Origin: Crotophaga sulcirostris | Taxonomy: Eukaryota; Chordata; Aves; Cuculiformes; Crotophagidae | DNA: 64,000 nucleotides | NCBI GenBank assembly: GCA_013397455.1 | Contig: VYZB01000195.1 | Span: forward strand, 467,250-531,249 | Direction: 5' to 3' | Shown here: positions 49,799-63,782 of the stretch, in pieces | Numbering within the stretch: the first letter of the stretch is position 1 | How the letters are laid out: each line of letters begins with the position of its first letter | Position numbers and translations under genes: made by a program | Notes under the pieces: generated by a model | The model's database searches: none | What the model was told of the DNA's origin: nothing | The model's input: only the letters and a program-made list of their open reading frames with translations

Positions 49799-52700
49799 CC
49801 TCTGTGCTGCAGCTGGCCAGATCGGGATCAGCTGTTGTCCGGTTAAATTTCCATAATAGTAGGAAGCAACAGCTCTCCCCCAGCCCTGCTCAGCAGCACA
49901 GGCAATGGACCTCACCAGTGCTGTGCACACGCCAGGCGTGACACCCTGGGCACACACGGGCATGTCCCCCATCACATGATGTCTCACCCAAAATGTTTTG
50001 GCAATGGCCTTGGATGTGTGGGAGAAGCAAGCCCTAAGCCTCTAAGTCAGGCAGGATTTTAGGACTCTGCTTCAAGCCTCTCTCTGAGCTCGCCTGGCTC
50101 TCACACACTCCCGTTTGGCCTTGCAGCCAAACAGCCACGCTTTTTGTCAACTTTTTTCAATGCAAATGAGAATTTGCACTTAAATCCAGTGCTTTAAGCT
50201 TTACCAGAGCTTCCCTCGGCTCTCCTCCCTTCCTCCATATACATGTAACATTTTTTTTTATGCAATTGGCAGCAGGGAAGATACAGGAGTGGCTGAGCAG
50301 TCGGCACATATTCCCTGTGGATCAGTGCCCGGAGCCCTTCTGCAGCCACAGTCCTGCCAGACGGCTCCATGTGAAGGGTGGCTCACGCTGTCTGCCTACC
50401 ACCAGCAGCAGCAAGGAACCAGTAATTATACTGGCTGGACCAACACCTGCTAGTGGTTTTGTCTTACACTGTTTGTGCAACCAAATAGGCTGCCAACAAA
50501 ACAAAGATGTACTTAGTCGAAACAGGTGAAAACATGAAACAGCGAATGGAGCTGCTGCATTTGTCCCACGATGCCTGTGTGCAGCACATGCTGGAAAATT
50601 TTTCTTGGTTTAGTCTGCAAGAAGGCTCCAAAAGCAGGTAGAAGCATTGCATGCACTAAAAAGACAGGGCTTTGCTGCAGGAAGAGGATTGTTCATCCCC
50701 AGAGCCCAGCTCCTGGATCTGGCCTCACGCTGTGGTGCAGAGCACATGGATGCTCTTTGCTGGCCTGCAACACCAGCACCTGCATCAAAAAGCCTGGCTG
50801 GCCGGCAGCATGGCCAGAAGACTCCCACCAAACTGGGCATCCCACGCAGGACAGCAGCCCTCACCTGCCAAAGGCTGCCTGCAGAACAGAGTTGCTCTCA
50901 AAAAAAAGCACTGAGTCATTTTAGAGCAGAAGTGTCTGTTCCCATGGTACCGTATGCTGGGGTCAGTGCGGGCAGGAGACCAGACCCACCATGTGGTGAT
51001 TCTCACTCACAGAGCTGGAGCTCGGCAGCGAGGTGGGAAGGAGAGGGTGAATAACCCAAGTGATCAAGGGCAAAGATCCAAAAGGGGCACTCAGGCCAGT
51101 CTCAACCTTCACTGTATTTCTGCAAGGCAGGAAAGTCAGGATCAGTTCCTAACTGCACCAAGTCACACCCAAGATACGTTCCCCCTTTGGCAGATGGGAT
51201 TAACTATAGATGATTCGCCCTGGAATAAAAACATCAGCCCCACCTCTCCCAGCATATTTACTGAAAGCTACTAAACATTAAACAGAGGCAAAAAGTGTAT
51301 TCCAGCAACATCTGGAATTTATCCCTTCCTTCTGCAAAAAAAAAATAAATCACGCCCTATTCTTTTTCAGAAAGAAATGTGATTATATAGAATTATAATG
51401 CTGGAAGAAGATAGAGAAAAGCAGAGATTTTCTTTGAAATGCTTTTTGGACAATTAAAAAGGGACAGTTTCAAAGAAGCAGCAACTCCTATCTCAGCTTT
51501 TTCCACCCTGTCTCACAGTGCCAGGCTTTCCTCCCATGTGTTGGCTAAGGCACTCTTAGGCAAGAAAGAGTTTTCACCCTTGCAAGACCTTTGGTAGAAC
51601 AGAAGGAAACCCGGCTCTAAGTCCTAAATGGTTAAAGATAAACCAGATTAAACAAAAAAAAAAAAAATCAGTTTTCCAACTCCTGCCAGCAAGATTCAGA
51701 GAAGCCTTGTTTTCTATGGAGAAAAGCTACTTGGGGACCAGCTTTCCAAAAGAGGATGGGTCAATCTTTGCCCAAGAGAGACAATACTGTCTCACGAGAC
51801 AGAAGAATGGAAAGGCTTTAAATATAGAAACAGGAAAGACTCTCTAGATTTAATATGAGGATGCAAGGTCAAAACACCATATCCTCCACTTCCTCAGGCT
51901 CCAGATCCCAGAACAGCTGGGTGACAGCCCCGCAGCATCACTTGGCCCCAGCCTAGATCAGGGAAGCCTTGGCTAAGAGGAAACCTCCCGCCTAGCCTTC
52001 CCTGAGGAGGGAAGCAAAGCAGCCACTCTCGTATTAAGCCCACAGAAGCACCTCTAGCTACTGAATTACCCAATGACTTTCAACTGCATTGATCCAGCTG
52101 GAAAAGAAAGATGCAGTCTTAAGTCGTGTGCAGTGAGAAGGGTAGAGCTACAGGAGTTTTGCATTTTTCACCTGCAGTAGTTACAGTCATAGTAAGAGAC
52201 AGCCCTTCCCCTGCCCAGCCCTGACACCAGGCAGCGAGTGCCGCAGGGAGACTGAAGGGCAAACACAGGCGAGAGGGAACCACTGCTCCAGACACCTTTC
52301 AAACAAAGCAGAGCCTCAGCAAATGACAGGGATGTCCGATTTTGCAAATGAGGGCAAGGCTGTTCCTAGAACTGGTCCCATTTCTCAGGCTCCTCAATCT
52401 CCACCTCCTCGGCTGCGCATGGACTGGATGCAGGATTTCATCAGGACATTAAACTGGGAAGCTGTAAAATCACTGTGCAAAAACCCAATTATACCTATTT
52501 TCGTAACAGCCAATTTAAGCTTGTATTTAGGTCCCCTCACATACCCCTACATTACATAAAGCATTTCTTCCACTTGACATGTAGCTTTCTAAAGGCCATT
52601 TTGCTTAATTTAATAGATGCTTAACGTGGGTCTGCAAATCTCTAGAAGCGTAACCAAGGAAGATACACGGCTGCAAGATACAACGTGATCCCTTCCCGAG

Positions 52701-52999
52701 CAAACAGAACAGAAGGGGATGAAAAAGCATCTCCAAACTCATGAACCTGCTGTGACTGGAGTGCACTTGTGGTCTGAAGAGCAGCAAAACCCCATGGTCA
52801 AGTCAAAAGAGAAATTCCTGAACATCTGCACGCGGCTGTTAACCCACTTGAGACCAGCCAGCACTCTGCAGGCGGCACGGCAGGACAGATCCTTCCCTCA
52901 CTGCATAACCAAATTAGCTGAACTGAGCCCACTTGGGCATGCTTTCCTTAGATTTGAAAGAGCTACTTTCAGAACTTAAATTAAATAAATGCAGTCATC

Positions 53000-53017
53000 T
53001 TTTTTTTTAAAAAAAAA
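53000..53017. repeat. T9A9 dyad
   Basis: Nine T followed by nine A, similar in form to the two T12A8 dyads in the 3' flank. Confidence 0.8.
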
Positions 53018-53794
53018 GCAGCACTAATAAAAAGCTCATAGTGAATCTATTAAATTGAGCTGTCCATTACGTTTATTGTTCCTTACAATTCAGGCCTGGA
53101 TGGCAAGTCAAAGGATGTTAAGAAGTATTTATCAAGAAAACCCATGAGAATGAGGATTAAAAGCTACCAGCAAGAAGAATACGTTTGTAACCCCAGAGCT
53201 TGCTCTGCGCCTCGCTCGGAGCATGCGGGACCCCCACCAGAGACCTGTGCCCCCCCCCTTATTCCTGAGCCGGTCTCTGGCACATCAGTCGACAGGACAG
53301 CCACCATCATCCACTGCAAAGGGGGAAAAACTTGCAATTTGCATATACTGCTACGAACAAGTCATAATAGAGAAATATAAAACATTCACAGCATTACACA
53401 CCAGTGATCAGTATCAGTGTTACACACCTCGTGTGTGTGTCTGAGCACGCTGGGGAGGAAAACGCTGAACACAAAAATGCATTTTCCAATTCAAGCAAAG
53501 CCTCATTACAGTAATACAAGTGTAACAATAAAAGTGAGATTCCTGTTTATTACATGGCAAATTATTGCAATTTAAGATAATTTTACCCCGAAATGAGTGA
53601 AGCAAGTGTCCATAAATCTTGTTGTTCCCTAAGTGTTGGTAAAGGCAGCCCCAAACAGGCCAAGGTACTTTAAGAGCTCCCTGCTGAAGAGCCTAATCTG
53701 TATATGTTGGTCTAAGCTATTGAAGCCAAGAGGCTACCCTTGGTAAAGTGGAATAACGGTGGAAAGAATGCAAAAAAAAACATAGGAAGAACAG

Positions 53795-54025
53795 GATCTG
53801 CTCCTCCAGGAAAGCAGCCAAGACATCTGCCTTCAGCAAAGCCAAGCCACTGCAGCCTGGGCCAGCACTGGGGACACCAATGCACTCCGACCCTCAAGGG
53901 TCTCACTGCATTTGTGAGGAGCACAAGGAGATCCAGTCCCATTTCAACTCTGGAGCATGCACCAAGAAGAAGCCCAGCCTTGGGTCACTGAAGCTACTGA
54001 CCTGTGGGTTTCTATGATTCTATGT
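53795..54025 (+). mobile_element. Possible CR1-type retroposon 3' end
   Basis: The segment ends in TTTCTATGATTCTATG (about 54008-54023), resembling the 8-bp tail repeat (ATTCTATG)n that ends avian CR1 LINEs. The body upstream does not clearly match the common CR1 3' consensus that I remember, so this may be an old or divergent copy. The 5' boundary is arbitrary. Confidence 0.35.
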
Positions 54026-54120
54026 TTCATCCCTGCTGCTCTAACAGCCAGCCAGTACCCTCAGCACCGTGGGAAACACAGTAAGAGAAGATGCGGGAAG
54101 CTTGAGGCACAACTTTGGTT

Positions 54121-54133
54121 GGGGGGGGGGGGG
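54121..54133. repeat. Poly-G run
   Basis: An uninterrupted G homopolymer of about 13 bases in intron 1, followed by T-rich sequence. The length may be unreliable in the assembly. Confidence 0.85.
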
Positions 54134-57100
54134 ATTTTTTGTTTTTATTAGAAACAACAATATTAATCGTAACACTAAACAGACTAAACACTAAACTATG
54201 GGGGAGAATTTTCAAGCTTGAGCAGCACAGAGCCCAACCCACAGCAGACCCTGCTGGCAAGTGGCCACAGCAGTCATCACCCCCAGGACTTGTCCACAGC
54301 AGCTCAAGCCATGGGTGTGTCGCCTGCAGCTGGAGAAGGCAGCGAGCAGATTCAGGAGGACGGTTGTAGGGACTCGGGTTTGAAAATGTTAGTCTTAACG
54401 CTCAGTGGTTAGACATCTTTTGGGAATTCATCCAAATGGCACTGCTTCCTTCCCACTTGCCCTGCAGGTAAATCAGGCATGTGGCTTACACAATCTGTTG
54501 ACTTAAATAAATCAAGGGCAGAAGAAAGCTGTTCAGACATCAGGAGAGGCTCATCAGTCCTTTGGGCAAAAGTCTGGGTCACTTCCCCCTGCGCAGCACA
54601 TTCCACGTGCCGGCCAGGGCCTCATCTCCTCCTGCGAGAGCACATGCACCAAGGGTGTAGCAGAAGTGGACACAGCATTCAAAACATCAGTAAAAGGCCA
54701 ACAACAACACACTGCCAAATTCTTCCATATTTTTGGCCAGTATTGATGCTTAAATTCAATTTACAGAAATTTGAGTCCATGAGCTCTGTGCTCCAGTCGA
54801 GTCCTTTAGAAATCAAACACAGCCGAGCAGTGACTGCACGAGTCTCCAGGGGCTCAGGGAGACAGGGACACAGACACTTCCAAACCTCATGGTGCTGGTC
54901 CACCTGTGCCTCTAGCTCACCTCTGCAGTAAAGTTCATCCATCCTGCAGACGTGGGATGTTTTTAAAACAGTGAGACCACTGCGTGCTCTGCAAGTGCAA
55001 GATCTTGTTGGATACAGACATCTCAGGTGCAAAACCAGCTGCAGTGTGCGAGACTGAAGAGCAGGCAGGCACTGGCAGTAAGCAGTTTGGAGTGAGCCCG
55101 CCAGCTGCCCTCATCCATATGCTTCAGGAGTGCCTCTTGCTCCCACTCTTTTCCATCACTAGTCTCAAACGCTCTCCTTCTCACAATCAACTCGAGCACC
55201 CAAGCACCAGCGCTGCGGCCCGGCTCTTCCGCTCGCGAGCACAACAGGAGTAAACTGCCTCACTCAGGGCAAAAGACTAAAATCTGAACAAAGCAATTCT
55301 GACACAGCTGCAGCCATGGCTGCTCTGTTATCAGAGCTACAAAGGGGAAAATTAATTCTCATAATCAGAGAAATGGGATGGAAGTAGCGGAAGGCTACCT
55401 CATAGGATGCAGGTCATCTTCTCTGTAAGATTTTAAAGCACTGAAGATGCATTTGGAAGGAAAACAGACTCACCTGACCACCACTGTCTCCACTAAGATG
55501 TTGCACAACCATTCTGCATGGTATGCAAATGAGAAACTCTACCACTGATCATCAGCGGCAAGCTAATTAAGTATAAGGCCAAATTCTGCATGTAAAGCAT
55601 ATAATGACTGAGATCAGCAACAGCGAAGAGCCAGACTTCATTACTAGAAATACTCAATAGTACAGCTTAACATCTAAATTTCAAGGAGGTAGAAGAGACT
55701 ACCATAGCAGTTATGATGGTGAGTTCCTTAGGAGGCAACCTAGACACTCAATCCATCTCTCATATCAGACCCATGTTAATATTTAAATAGGACCTACTGT
55801 CATGATCTTTAGCAATGAGCAGATGTGGTTTTGAGTAATGGTTAGTGTTACTTAACCGGTTATATTCACTAATGTAATTGACACCTATTCCATCATCCTT
55901 AATACCACCCACTTCTTTCTCCGATACCATAAATAGATTAGAAAAGTTTCTGCAGATGGCCATGACCCCATTTGTTTGTGCACTTAACCATGTATGAATC
56001 ACTCTTGGCTTGTAGCAGCACTCTGGAATTACTGAAAGATAACTAGTCGGCACAGACACCAATAAATGAATCATGCTTTCCACAAGACCAAACCTTTGGG
56101 CTTTTACAGACTCCAATTACAAAGTAAGAAGAAAAGAACAAAGAAATTACTCAGTCTATTTGCACAAAGTCATGCAGAGTTGATTCATAGTTTTACAGAA
56201 TTATTACTGACAATCATTTGTAGGGGGTTAGCGTAACTAACCAGCTACTTAACTTATTGGACAGAATGAAGAGATGGGGAAAAAGTCCCCAAACTACATT
56301 CTGGATATGTATTGATTTTTGTGGAAGCACCCCTTTTCATTCTTGGTACGCTCCAAGCCCGGTGGTTAATCAGCTTTCATTCTCCAAAGCTAAATTCTGC
56401 TTTGCTGGATTGCTTGGGCCAAGTTTGCAAATGTGGGAGATCCCGTCGCACCCGCTGAAGTGCGCCAACCTCACGCCAGCAAACCATCACAGGCAAAATT
56501 CCTCAAGACTCCAGGCACCAGCAGGAACTCAAGAATGGATCAGAGAACTGCCATGTGCAAAAGCACTTGCCTTTCTAAATGCACATTTTTTTCATGTATA
56601 CTGCAAGTGGAAAATTAGCCAGTGTGAGGCATTTTATTAAAGATATGTGCGAGACTGAATATATCGAACAGAAATGTGTGAACCATTTGAAAGCACTGTG
56701 GACATCCACCAACACTGACAACTTGTGAGGCAAGTTTCGAAAGATGTGCAAGGTATCTTTATGTAATCCCCCAGCTTGTGACATATATTCAACACTAGCA
56801 TACACCGCACATCCTCTTCCAGACAGAGTATAAGCCTAGTCTTGCATCAAGGAGAAACTGGAAGTCTGATCAGTTGGAAAAAAAAAAGGGGATATTGTAT
56901 CAGTTTCGACCTTAGCAATGCTACCCTGCTGCATGCAGTGAAAAAGTAGTGTTAAGCTAAAAAATTCTAAAGGTGATGGTAGATGGTGACAACCTGAGCC
57001 TGCAAGTGCACTCATAGCATCTTTGATAACAATGGTTGAATTTACATGTCTCAGGGCCACACGGCTTCACATGCTCCACCAAATCAGCACCCTTTACCAG

Positions 57101-60100
57101 AGAGACATGCAGAACAATAACGATGAAAACGTCTAACTGAACAAAGCCACTGACAGTTTGGAAAAAGATATAAGTTCAATGTATACACAGTGCTATATGT
57201 TAAGGCCTTCCAGTGATGCTACCCTTTACATGTAACTGAAGACCCAATCTCATGGGCTAATGTAGCTTGCAAATGACATGTGTGCCCTCTTCTACACACC
57301 AGCAGAGAGCTGCCAGTCTGGTACCGTTCATAGTTACTGCTCAGGAGAGGCCAAAAACAACACCAGAAGAGCTATCACACAGCTCTAAATCAATTCGGGA
57401 AAACGCTTTTTTGTTCTCACCCTTAAGGCTGCTTATTTCCCAAGAGAGGTAAAAACCCTTTCCCAAATTGGCTACAAGAAGATGCCATGCAAGATTTAAA
57501 TGATAAACTTAATAAACATGCCCAATTCCTACCCTCTCTCCTACTCTACCCATACTACATAAATTAATGTAACAAGCTCTCTTGTATAAGAATGTGTAGG
57601 CGACAAAAACCTTCTCCCTTCAACGAGAGTTTAAATGAGGAAGTGCTGTAGATAGAAGGGGAAGAAGAAGGTTCCCAGTAGCACCAATACAGCAGCACCA
57701 GGTTGTCTTTATAAAGCTCGAGTCATTAGAATCAAGGTCTTCAGGTGCAGCACAAGACTAAAAGGATGCATGTGTTAAACAGCAACATGCCCTTTAGAAG
57801 GAAAAAAGCTAGATCAAGAACCTGCAATATTAGGTGGATGCGTAGATAAATACTGTACAACACACCACTGCAGTAATGCTAATGCAAGTTTAGGTTTCAC
57901 ACTAGAGATATTTCAAAAGATTTGCAAAGCTTTGATAATATTTAACATCTCTACTAATTTCCTCTTTGGTGTAATCATAAATTTATCATAGTAGCCAAAG
58001 GATCTGGGATAAACTACAAGTTCTAGCTGGATCCAAAGCCAACAAGGATAATATATGGCGTTACTGTTTTTTCTCAAAACATACCTCTGCAAAACTGACT
58101 TAAAACAAGAAAAAAAATTGTGAAACTGTCATTAACAAAGAAGCATTTAAAATGCAGATCAAAGTGCTGCCTTAGAAACTGTGTTCCTTGCCAAATCATC
58201 AAAGCTCTCTTTACTCTCAACAGCTTCCCAGATCCTCTGATTCGGATGATAAACTTCTACAGCTGAAATTTATCTGCTTAAGAAAAATTTAAAAAATTTA
58301 AAAAAATCACCCCAAACCCCAGAATTCTTTTCTCTATCAAAATATCTCAACCAGTTCAATTTTAACTACCTTCTTGTATTACTACATCAATTAACCTTCA
58401 CAAATGCACTAATGCCTTTGTGCATACACGCAACTACACACACAAACACTACCCCAGTACTTTTTCAAGTACTGAAAACTTGTCAGCTCCCAGAGGTGTA
58501 CAGGCATATGGCCTCATCCTGCAAGCACTGAAGTGCCAACAGCTCAGGTAGCTATTTCTGCCATGGCAGCACTGTGCTTAATGCTGGTATTGCTATCGCA
58601 CCGCTCCATCACACCCTGTGCTCGCGCATCGCTCCTCAAGGTGCTCCAAGACCACTGTTACGTTTAATGCAGCAAGGAAGCAGCGATGCAGCAGCCCACA
58701 CACTCAGCTCTGAAAGGCAGAGATGATGGGTCAGATCCTGCTCTCATGGAGGGGAGCCTTCTGCCAAAATCCTCCCTTTTCCTCTCTCAGGCCAGACTCG
58801 GCTGCGCTGCTCACAGCCAGAGCAGGTCTCTGACCTGTTCCCTCACCTGGGATCTGCCCAAGTGACCTACCTTCTACCACCCAAAACAATTGTAAAATAA
58901 TCACCTGGTAGCTTAGCCACACAGACAGGAAGAACACTGCATAAAACATCCCCGTCAACTTTAATGATTCCTTTGCTTTGTAGACGTCTGGGAGTGTGCT
59001 CATGGTGTGAACCAAGTTTCCACTTAATTGTAGCAAAGTGGCCCTTGTATCTCCCTCCTCGCAAGCTTTCCAGCCAGGCTTTATTGCTTTGATGAAACAC
59101 GCCAACAATAGATGCACCACGTATCAGAGGACTTGAGGGATCTGATAAGAAAAACCGCACACCATACACGGGATCTCCTTCCAGGAAGCAAACTCGTAGT
59201 TAGTTTTCACATAAAACACCATTGCAAATAAATAACCTTTTTTAGCTAATTAGGATTACCAAATTCTGACAACTGCCATTACCTGAAACAAGACCAACAG
59301 ACATGACCGTACAATGAGTTACTCAGGAAAGAAGCTGGATTGTAATTACTGTCCATTAGTGACACCACATATTTTGGTACTTCCCTTGGAAAGGTCTCCT
59401 CATGTCTATCCATTTATAATTTAAGTTTACAAATTCATTCTAAAACTGGATTATCTAGCTACCAGTTCTTGGTCTAGGTTTTCTAAAAATATTGGTATAT
59501 TTGGTGAGCAACAGCAAACAAAAATAAGTAAGAACATACATTTTTAGGTACTCTTCTCTCAAACTGCAAAGCAAGTAGCAGTAGGTTAGATAATTCAATA
59601 TCCTCAAAATTTAGAGGCAATCCCAGACCCTACCTTGGGAATTCCTGACTTTAAGGAAAGGAATATGGTTGCTGTTTCCCATGTACTCTTCAGTGCCAGT
59701 CCTCTCACAATCAGGATCTGAAAGCATACTATTAAATAAAACAAAGGCATCCAAAGGTTTATTCAGGAGGCAGGGATACCTTCATGGCACAAGGTAACAG
59801 AACTTACTGTGTCAAAAATTCTCCTCTGAATATATCCTGATACTGACTGAAAAGGAAGAATTAGCCATGTAATGTCTTCACTCTCCGTTATATGTGACCA
59901 CCTCCAATTAAACAGGGTCACCTCTGGTGCTGTGTGTGCCCAGCCAGTCCCGCTGTGCAGCTCAATGCAGTCCAGGTGTTCATCCAGGGGAAACAAACAA
60001 AGTTTGTCTATTTTCCTTCTATTTCCTTCTCTGCGTCTTTTCATTCTCCCATTCAACGCTGATTATAAAATGCTAAGATTAAAATCACTGCCCGAGGGCA

Positions 60101-61019
60101 CAAAATAAACTGTAATTTCATGACCCCTGTGCTCTCCAGTCTCAGGGAATTAGGACTTTGCCTGCTGCCCTCGGCAGGAGAGGTGGGACCGCAGACAGAC
60201 AGGGTCTCTGGGGATGGCCAAGGGCACAGACAGACAGTCCTCAGGCCACCGTATGCAAAAGCCATCCGTGCTCTGCTCCTCCTGGCTCATACCTTGGGAT
60301 GCTGATCTCAGCAAAAACCCACGCTTGCCACAGACATGGCCAGAGTCAGACATGGGGAGCTCCCCAGCTTGGCTGAAGTCAAACTGTGATGCCACAATCT
60401 GAACATACTCTGTGCAAAGACTCTCTAGCTTACTGAAACACTGGTAGCAGCCCTGCCTTCCCTCTGTGTCCCTACCTCCTGGAGGAAAACCCGGGGGGCT
60501 GATGAAGAAGCACATGGTTATTACCCACCCTGCCCTGGAAGAAGTTGTAACTGCCGTCAACACAGCGTCAGGAAAGAAATGTATTTGGCAAAAAAACCAG
60601 TCTGAAATGGAAAGGAGATGTGATCCCCGGTTGAGCCATCTGCGTTTGGTTTGTTATTAAACCAAAGAATGTGAAAACCTAGAAGTCCCCTCTTGGACGG
60701 AAACCCGCTCTCACGGTTTGCTCGCCCCAGCCCGCCAGCGGCCAGGCACGCAGCTCTGACACCGGCACGGAGCCCTGCTGCCAGCTGAGGGCATGGCCTC
60801 ACCTCCTCGGGGAGATGGAACAACACCTCTTAATGTTACTGCATGAGCAAAGCCTCTGCCCAGAGCCACCAAACCCAGGGACCTGCTCTCACACCGTGCG
60901 ACTGAAGCCACCCTCTCGCAGGGACACCCGGGCGCCCGTGGGTGCAGGACCCTCAGCCTTGGCACCCAGACACCCTGGGAGAAGTCCCCACGGGGTGTGA
61001 AGCAGCCCTGATGCAGGTG

Positions 61020-61560
61020 TGAGGGGTCAGCAGGAGCTGAGCTGCTGTGGGCAAGCGAGCGGGGAAGCCAGCGGGGAGGCAGGCACGCCGCCTCGCTCCG
61101 CTCCCCGTGCCAAATAATTAGTTATTTACAGACTCTTCCGCCACGACAATCACCCCTGACCTCTTTCACCCAGCTGAAGTGATTAGAGACCACTGCCACA
61201 GACGTCTGGCTGCTTAGCGCTGCCCGGCATATTGGCACTACAGCCCCGGCGGCGGGCGAGACTCCGCACCCCCGCCCCCAAAAAGCCCTTTTCTAATCCT
61301 AATCTGGGAGAGCCACACACAGAAACCAGCTGCTTCCTCCACCGCAGCGCCGCAGCCTGCCATACGGAATAAAGCCTGCGAAGACATATTTTTGGGGATC
61401 AGTTGTACAGTTAACCTAATTAGAGGGTTAAATTGAAAAGAGTTTACAGTTATGCCATTTTCCCCAAGCATTCCTGCGTGGTGACTTTTGGTTAGAAAAT
61501 TAAATAGCATCTGGTAGTAGCTGCTCCGAGGTTCCCTCAAAGTCGTCTTAGAAAGATAAA
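61020..61560. promoter_or_regulatory. Candidate regulatory block near exon 1
   Basis: It lies about 2.3-2.8 kb into intron 1. The first part is GC- and CpG-rich (GGCACGCCGCCTCGCTCCG, CCCCGGCGGCGGGCGAG). The second is AT-rich with AATAATTAG and CCTAATTAGAG homeodomain-type sites. The mix of CpG-rich and homeodomain-rich unique DNA is typical of developmental enhancers or alternative promoters. Evidence is compositional only. Confidence 0.3.
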
Positions 61561-63366
61561 CGAAATCAAGTGATTGGAGAGGGAAAAAAGCTGTATAATG
61601 GATTTATCTTAGGGAGGCTCAACTCTGCCCTTCCCGCTGAACCCAGGTGGAGGAAGCGATCAGGTAACAGCCCCTGCAGTGCAACCAAAGCCTGCCTGTA
61701 GCCAGAGGTGAGCTAATGCTGCCCAGCATGGGCAGGAAATAAATAAATAACATCGGCGATGAAGACGCCTATCCGAAAATGAAATAAGGAAGGGCAGCAC
61801 TACGGGAGCTCGATGCAAGGCTCCCCGGGAGCTCATGGGAACTCAAGTGTCTGAGTGTCAGGACTCCACAGCCGAGTGGCTGACACAGGGGGACAGGCGC
61901 AGTGCTGGCAGGGGACAAGCTGAGGAAGGACCTCAGGAGCCATATGGCACAAGACTCCCACAACACCCATCCAAATTCAGGCAAGGTGTCCTCCAGTCTA
62001 TTTCACCATCCTTGGCCTCTCACACGCACCCCCATCCATAACGGGCACCTGCCTCCTACCAAGCCATTCACAGACTGAAAAAAATGGGAAAAAATATAAA
62101 ATACGCTATTTCTAAAAAGTCAAAGTATTAAATTAAAAGCCTGAGGTGTTCCGACAAAACCTCGTGCCAAGAGTTAGACTGGAAGAGAAGCTTTTTCTTC
62201 AAAAGAAATTACGCATTTTAATTCGCAACTTTTATCATAACCATGAGCCTTGATCAGACACAAAGTAAAGTCTCTCATCCTTGTAATTCTGTGGGACACA
62301 GTTTATGTTCGCTCACTGGCTGACACAAAAAAGAACTGTATCTTCATTATTTATACACTGCTATTGGTATGCACATCTAGCCCGGCCTGTTAAATTCAGA
62401 AAAGAATAATGGTCTATTCAGTACCAGCAGTGTTAATAAAATCAGGCAAATCCAGCTTAGTTTTGTCTGAACACGAATGAGATTAAATCAAGATTAAATG
62501 TGCATACAGTACAAAGGGTACGGTTTATGCTAAAATTCAGAAGGAACACATTTTAGTGACGGGTATACAAATGCCTACAGACCTTCTCCAAGACTGGGAC
62601 ACCTGAATTAAACAACAGTGAAACTGGAGAAGGCGAAGGCAGATGACACTGGACAAAAGCCATCCAAAATACCAAGGGACAGACGCTGGCTCTAAAATAC
62701 TGCTCTGCAACCCCGCTGGAGGTAACGGGGCAAATCCTGTGCTAGCAGGAACAGGCACAGCTCAGCTGACTTTCCCCTACACGCACCGAGCGTGAGCCTG
62801 CCCCATGGCAGTGCCAGGAATATATGCAAAATCAAGACTCTTTCTCAAGTTTTCATTTTGGGCCATTTTCCATTAGCCTGGTGCAGGGTTTGCATTTCAC
62901 AAGGTGTTAAAGCAGGGTACAATCCTGACAACCAACCCAGCCCGGCCTGCCTTGAAAACCTTCCCTTTACAGAAAACACCATTTGCTTCGAATTGCCAGA
63001 GAAACCAACTCAGCCCTCCTTCCTCGGCAGTCACATTCTTCCTCCCTCACCTCCATGCACTTCATTTCCAAGAGGGGCAGCGCAAAGAGAAAAGTAGTGG
63101 CTATTTAGGTCAGGCACTGAACTCACTGCTACTCTGCCAGGGTGGAAAAACAGGAATACGAAAAGGCAAACAGCCCTTCGTAACAAAAAGGGGATGGGGG
63201 GGGGGGGGGCACAGGTTCCCAAGCACAAGGGTCTCTGGAGTGCAATAAGGGAAAGGGATTTACAGCGGGGACCCCCGCGAGGGGGCTGGGACTGGGGCTC
63301 GCCAGCATCACCCCCGGAGGAGGGAACGGCGGGGCTGTGCGGGATGGGGGAGAGAGGGAGCCGGGA

Positions 63367-63482
63367 GCGATGGAGCCGGGACGGGGGTGGAGGGGGCAGC
63401 GATGGAGCCGGGACGGGACGAGCGATGGAGCCGGGGGGGGGGAGAGAGGGAGGGGGGCAGCGATGGAGCCGGGACGGGGAAA
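63367..63482. repeat. GC-rich minisatellite, about four units
   Basis: GCGATGGAGCCGGG recurs four times (near 63367, 63399, 63422 and 63461) with variable G-rich spacers. It accounts for the long open frames in this stretch. Its G runs on the plus strand form candidate quadruplex motifs. Confidence 0.85.
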
Positions 63483-63717
63483 AGCTGGGATTTCGCAGAG
63501 CGGTGCCGGGAAGGCGATGGAGGGGAGAGCGCGGGGAGAGGGGCACTGTCACCCCGCGTCACACCCGCACCGGACACCCCCGGCAGCGACAGAGGGGACG
63601 GAGGAGGAGGGCGGGTGTGTGTGGGGGGGAACCCCTAACCACGGGGACAACGCGCATCGCAGCGAAGGGTCCCGGAGCCCCCGCGGAAACTTCTCCGCCC
63701 CCGGGGGAGCCGGGGCC

Positions 63718-63742
63718 GCCCCGCACCCCGCACCCCGCACCG
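63718..63742. repeat. CCCCGCA triplication
   Basis: Three tandem CCCCGCA heptamers, followed by CCGGGGGAG, lie 40 bp inside intron 1. On the PMEPA1 sense strand this gives three closely spaced G4 runs, a candidate quadruplex just downstream of the exon 1 donor. Confidence 0.8.
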
Positions 63743-63782
63743 GGGGAGCCGGGTCCGGCCCCGCAGCAGGACGGGTACTTAC

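Larger units (their letters stand above)
25239..63782 (-). other. PMEPA1: PMEPA1 intron 1 (38.5 kb)
   Basis: The intron runs from the GTAAGT donor after exon 1 to the acceptor TCTCTCTTGCAG before exon 2. A very long first intron is typical of this gene, and human PMEPA1 intron 1 is known to carry TGF-beta-responsive enhancer sequence. No second protein-coding gene is supported inside it on either strand; reading frames reach 100-216 codons but show no recognisable domain. Stretches with distinctive content (CpG patches, minisatellites, palindromic Smad sites, a possible CR1 tail) are listed separately. The remaining stretches look like unique, moderately AT-rich intronic DNA. Confidence 0.93.

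Noticed and set aside
51376..51410. Possible reverse-orientation CR1 tail (TATATAGAATTATAATGCTGG)
   Set aside because: Too degenerate to tell from AT-rich background.
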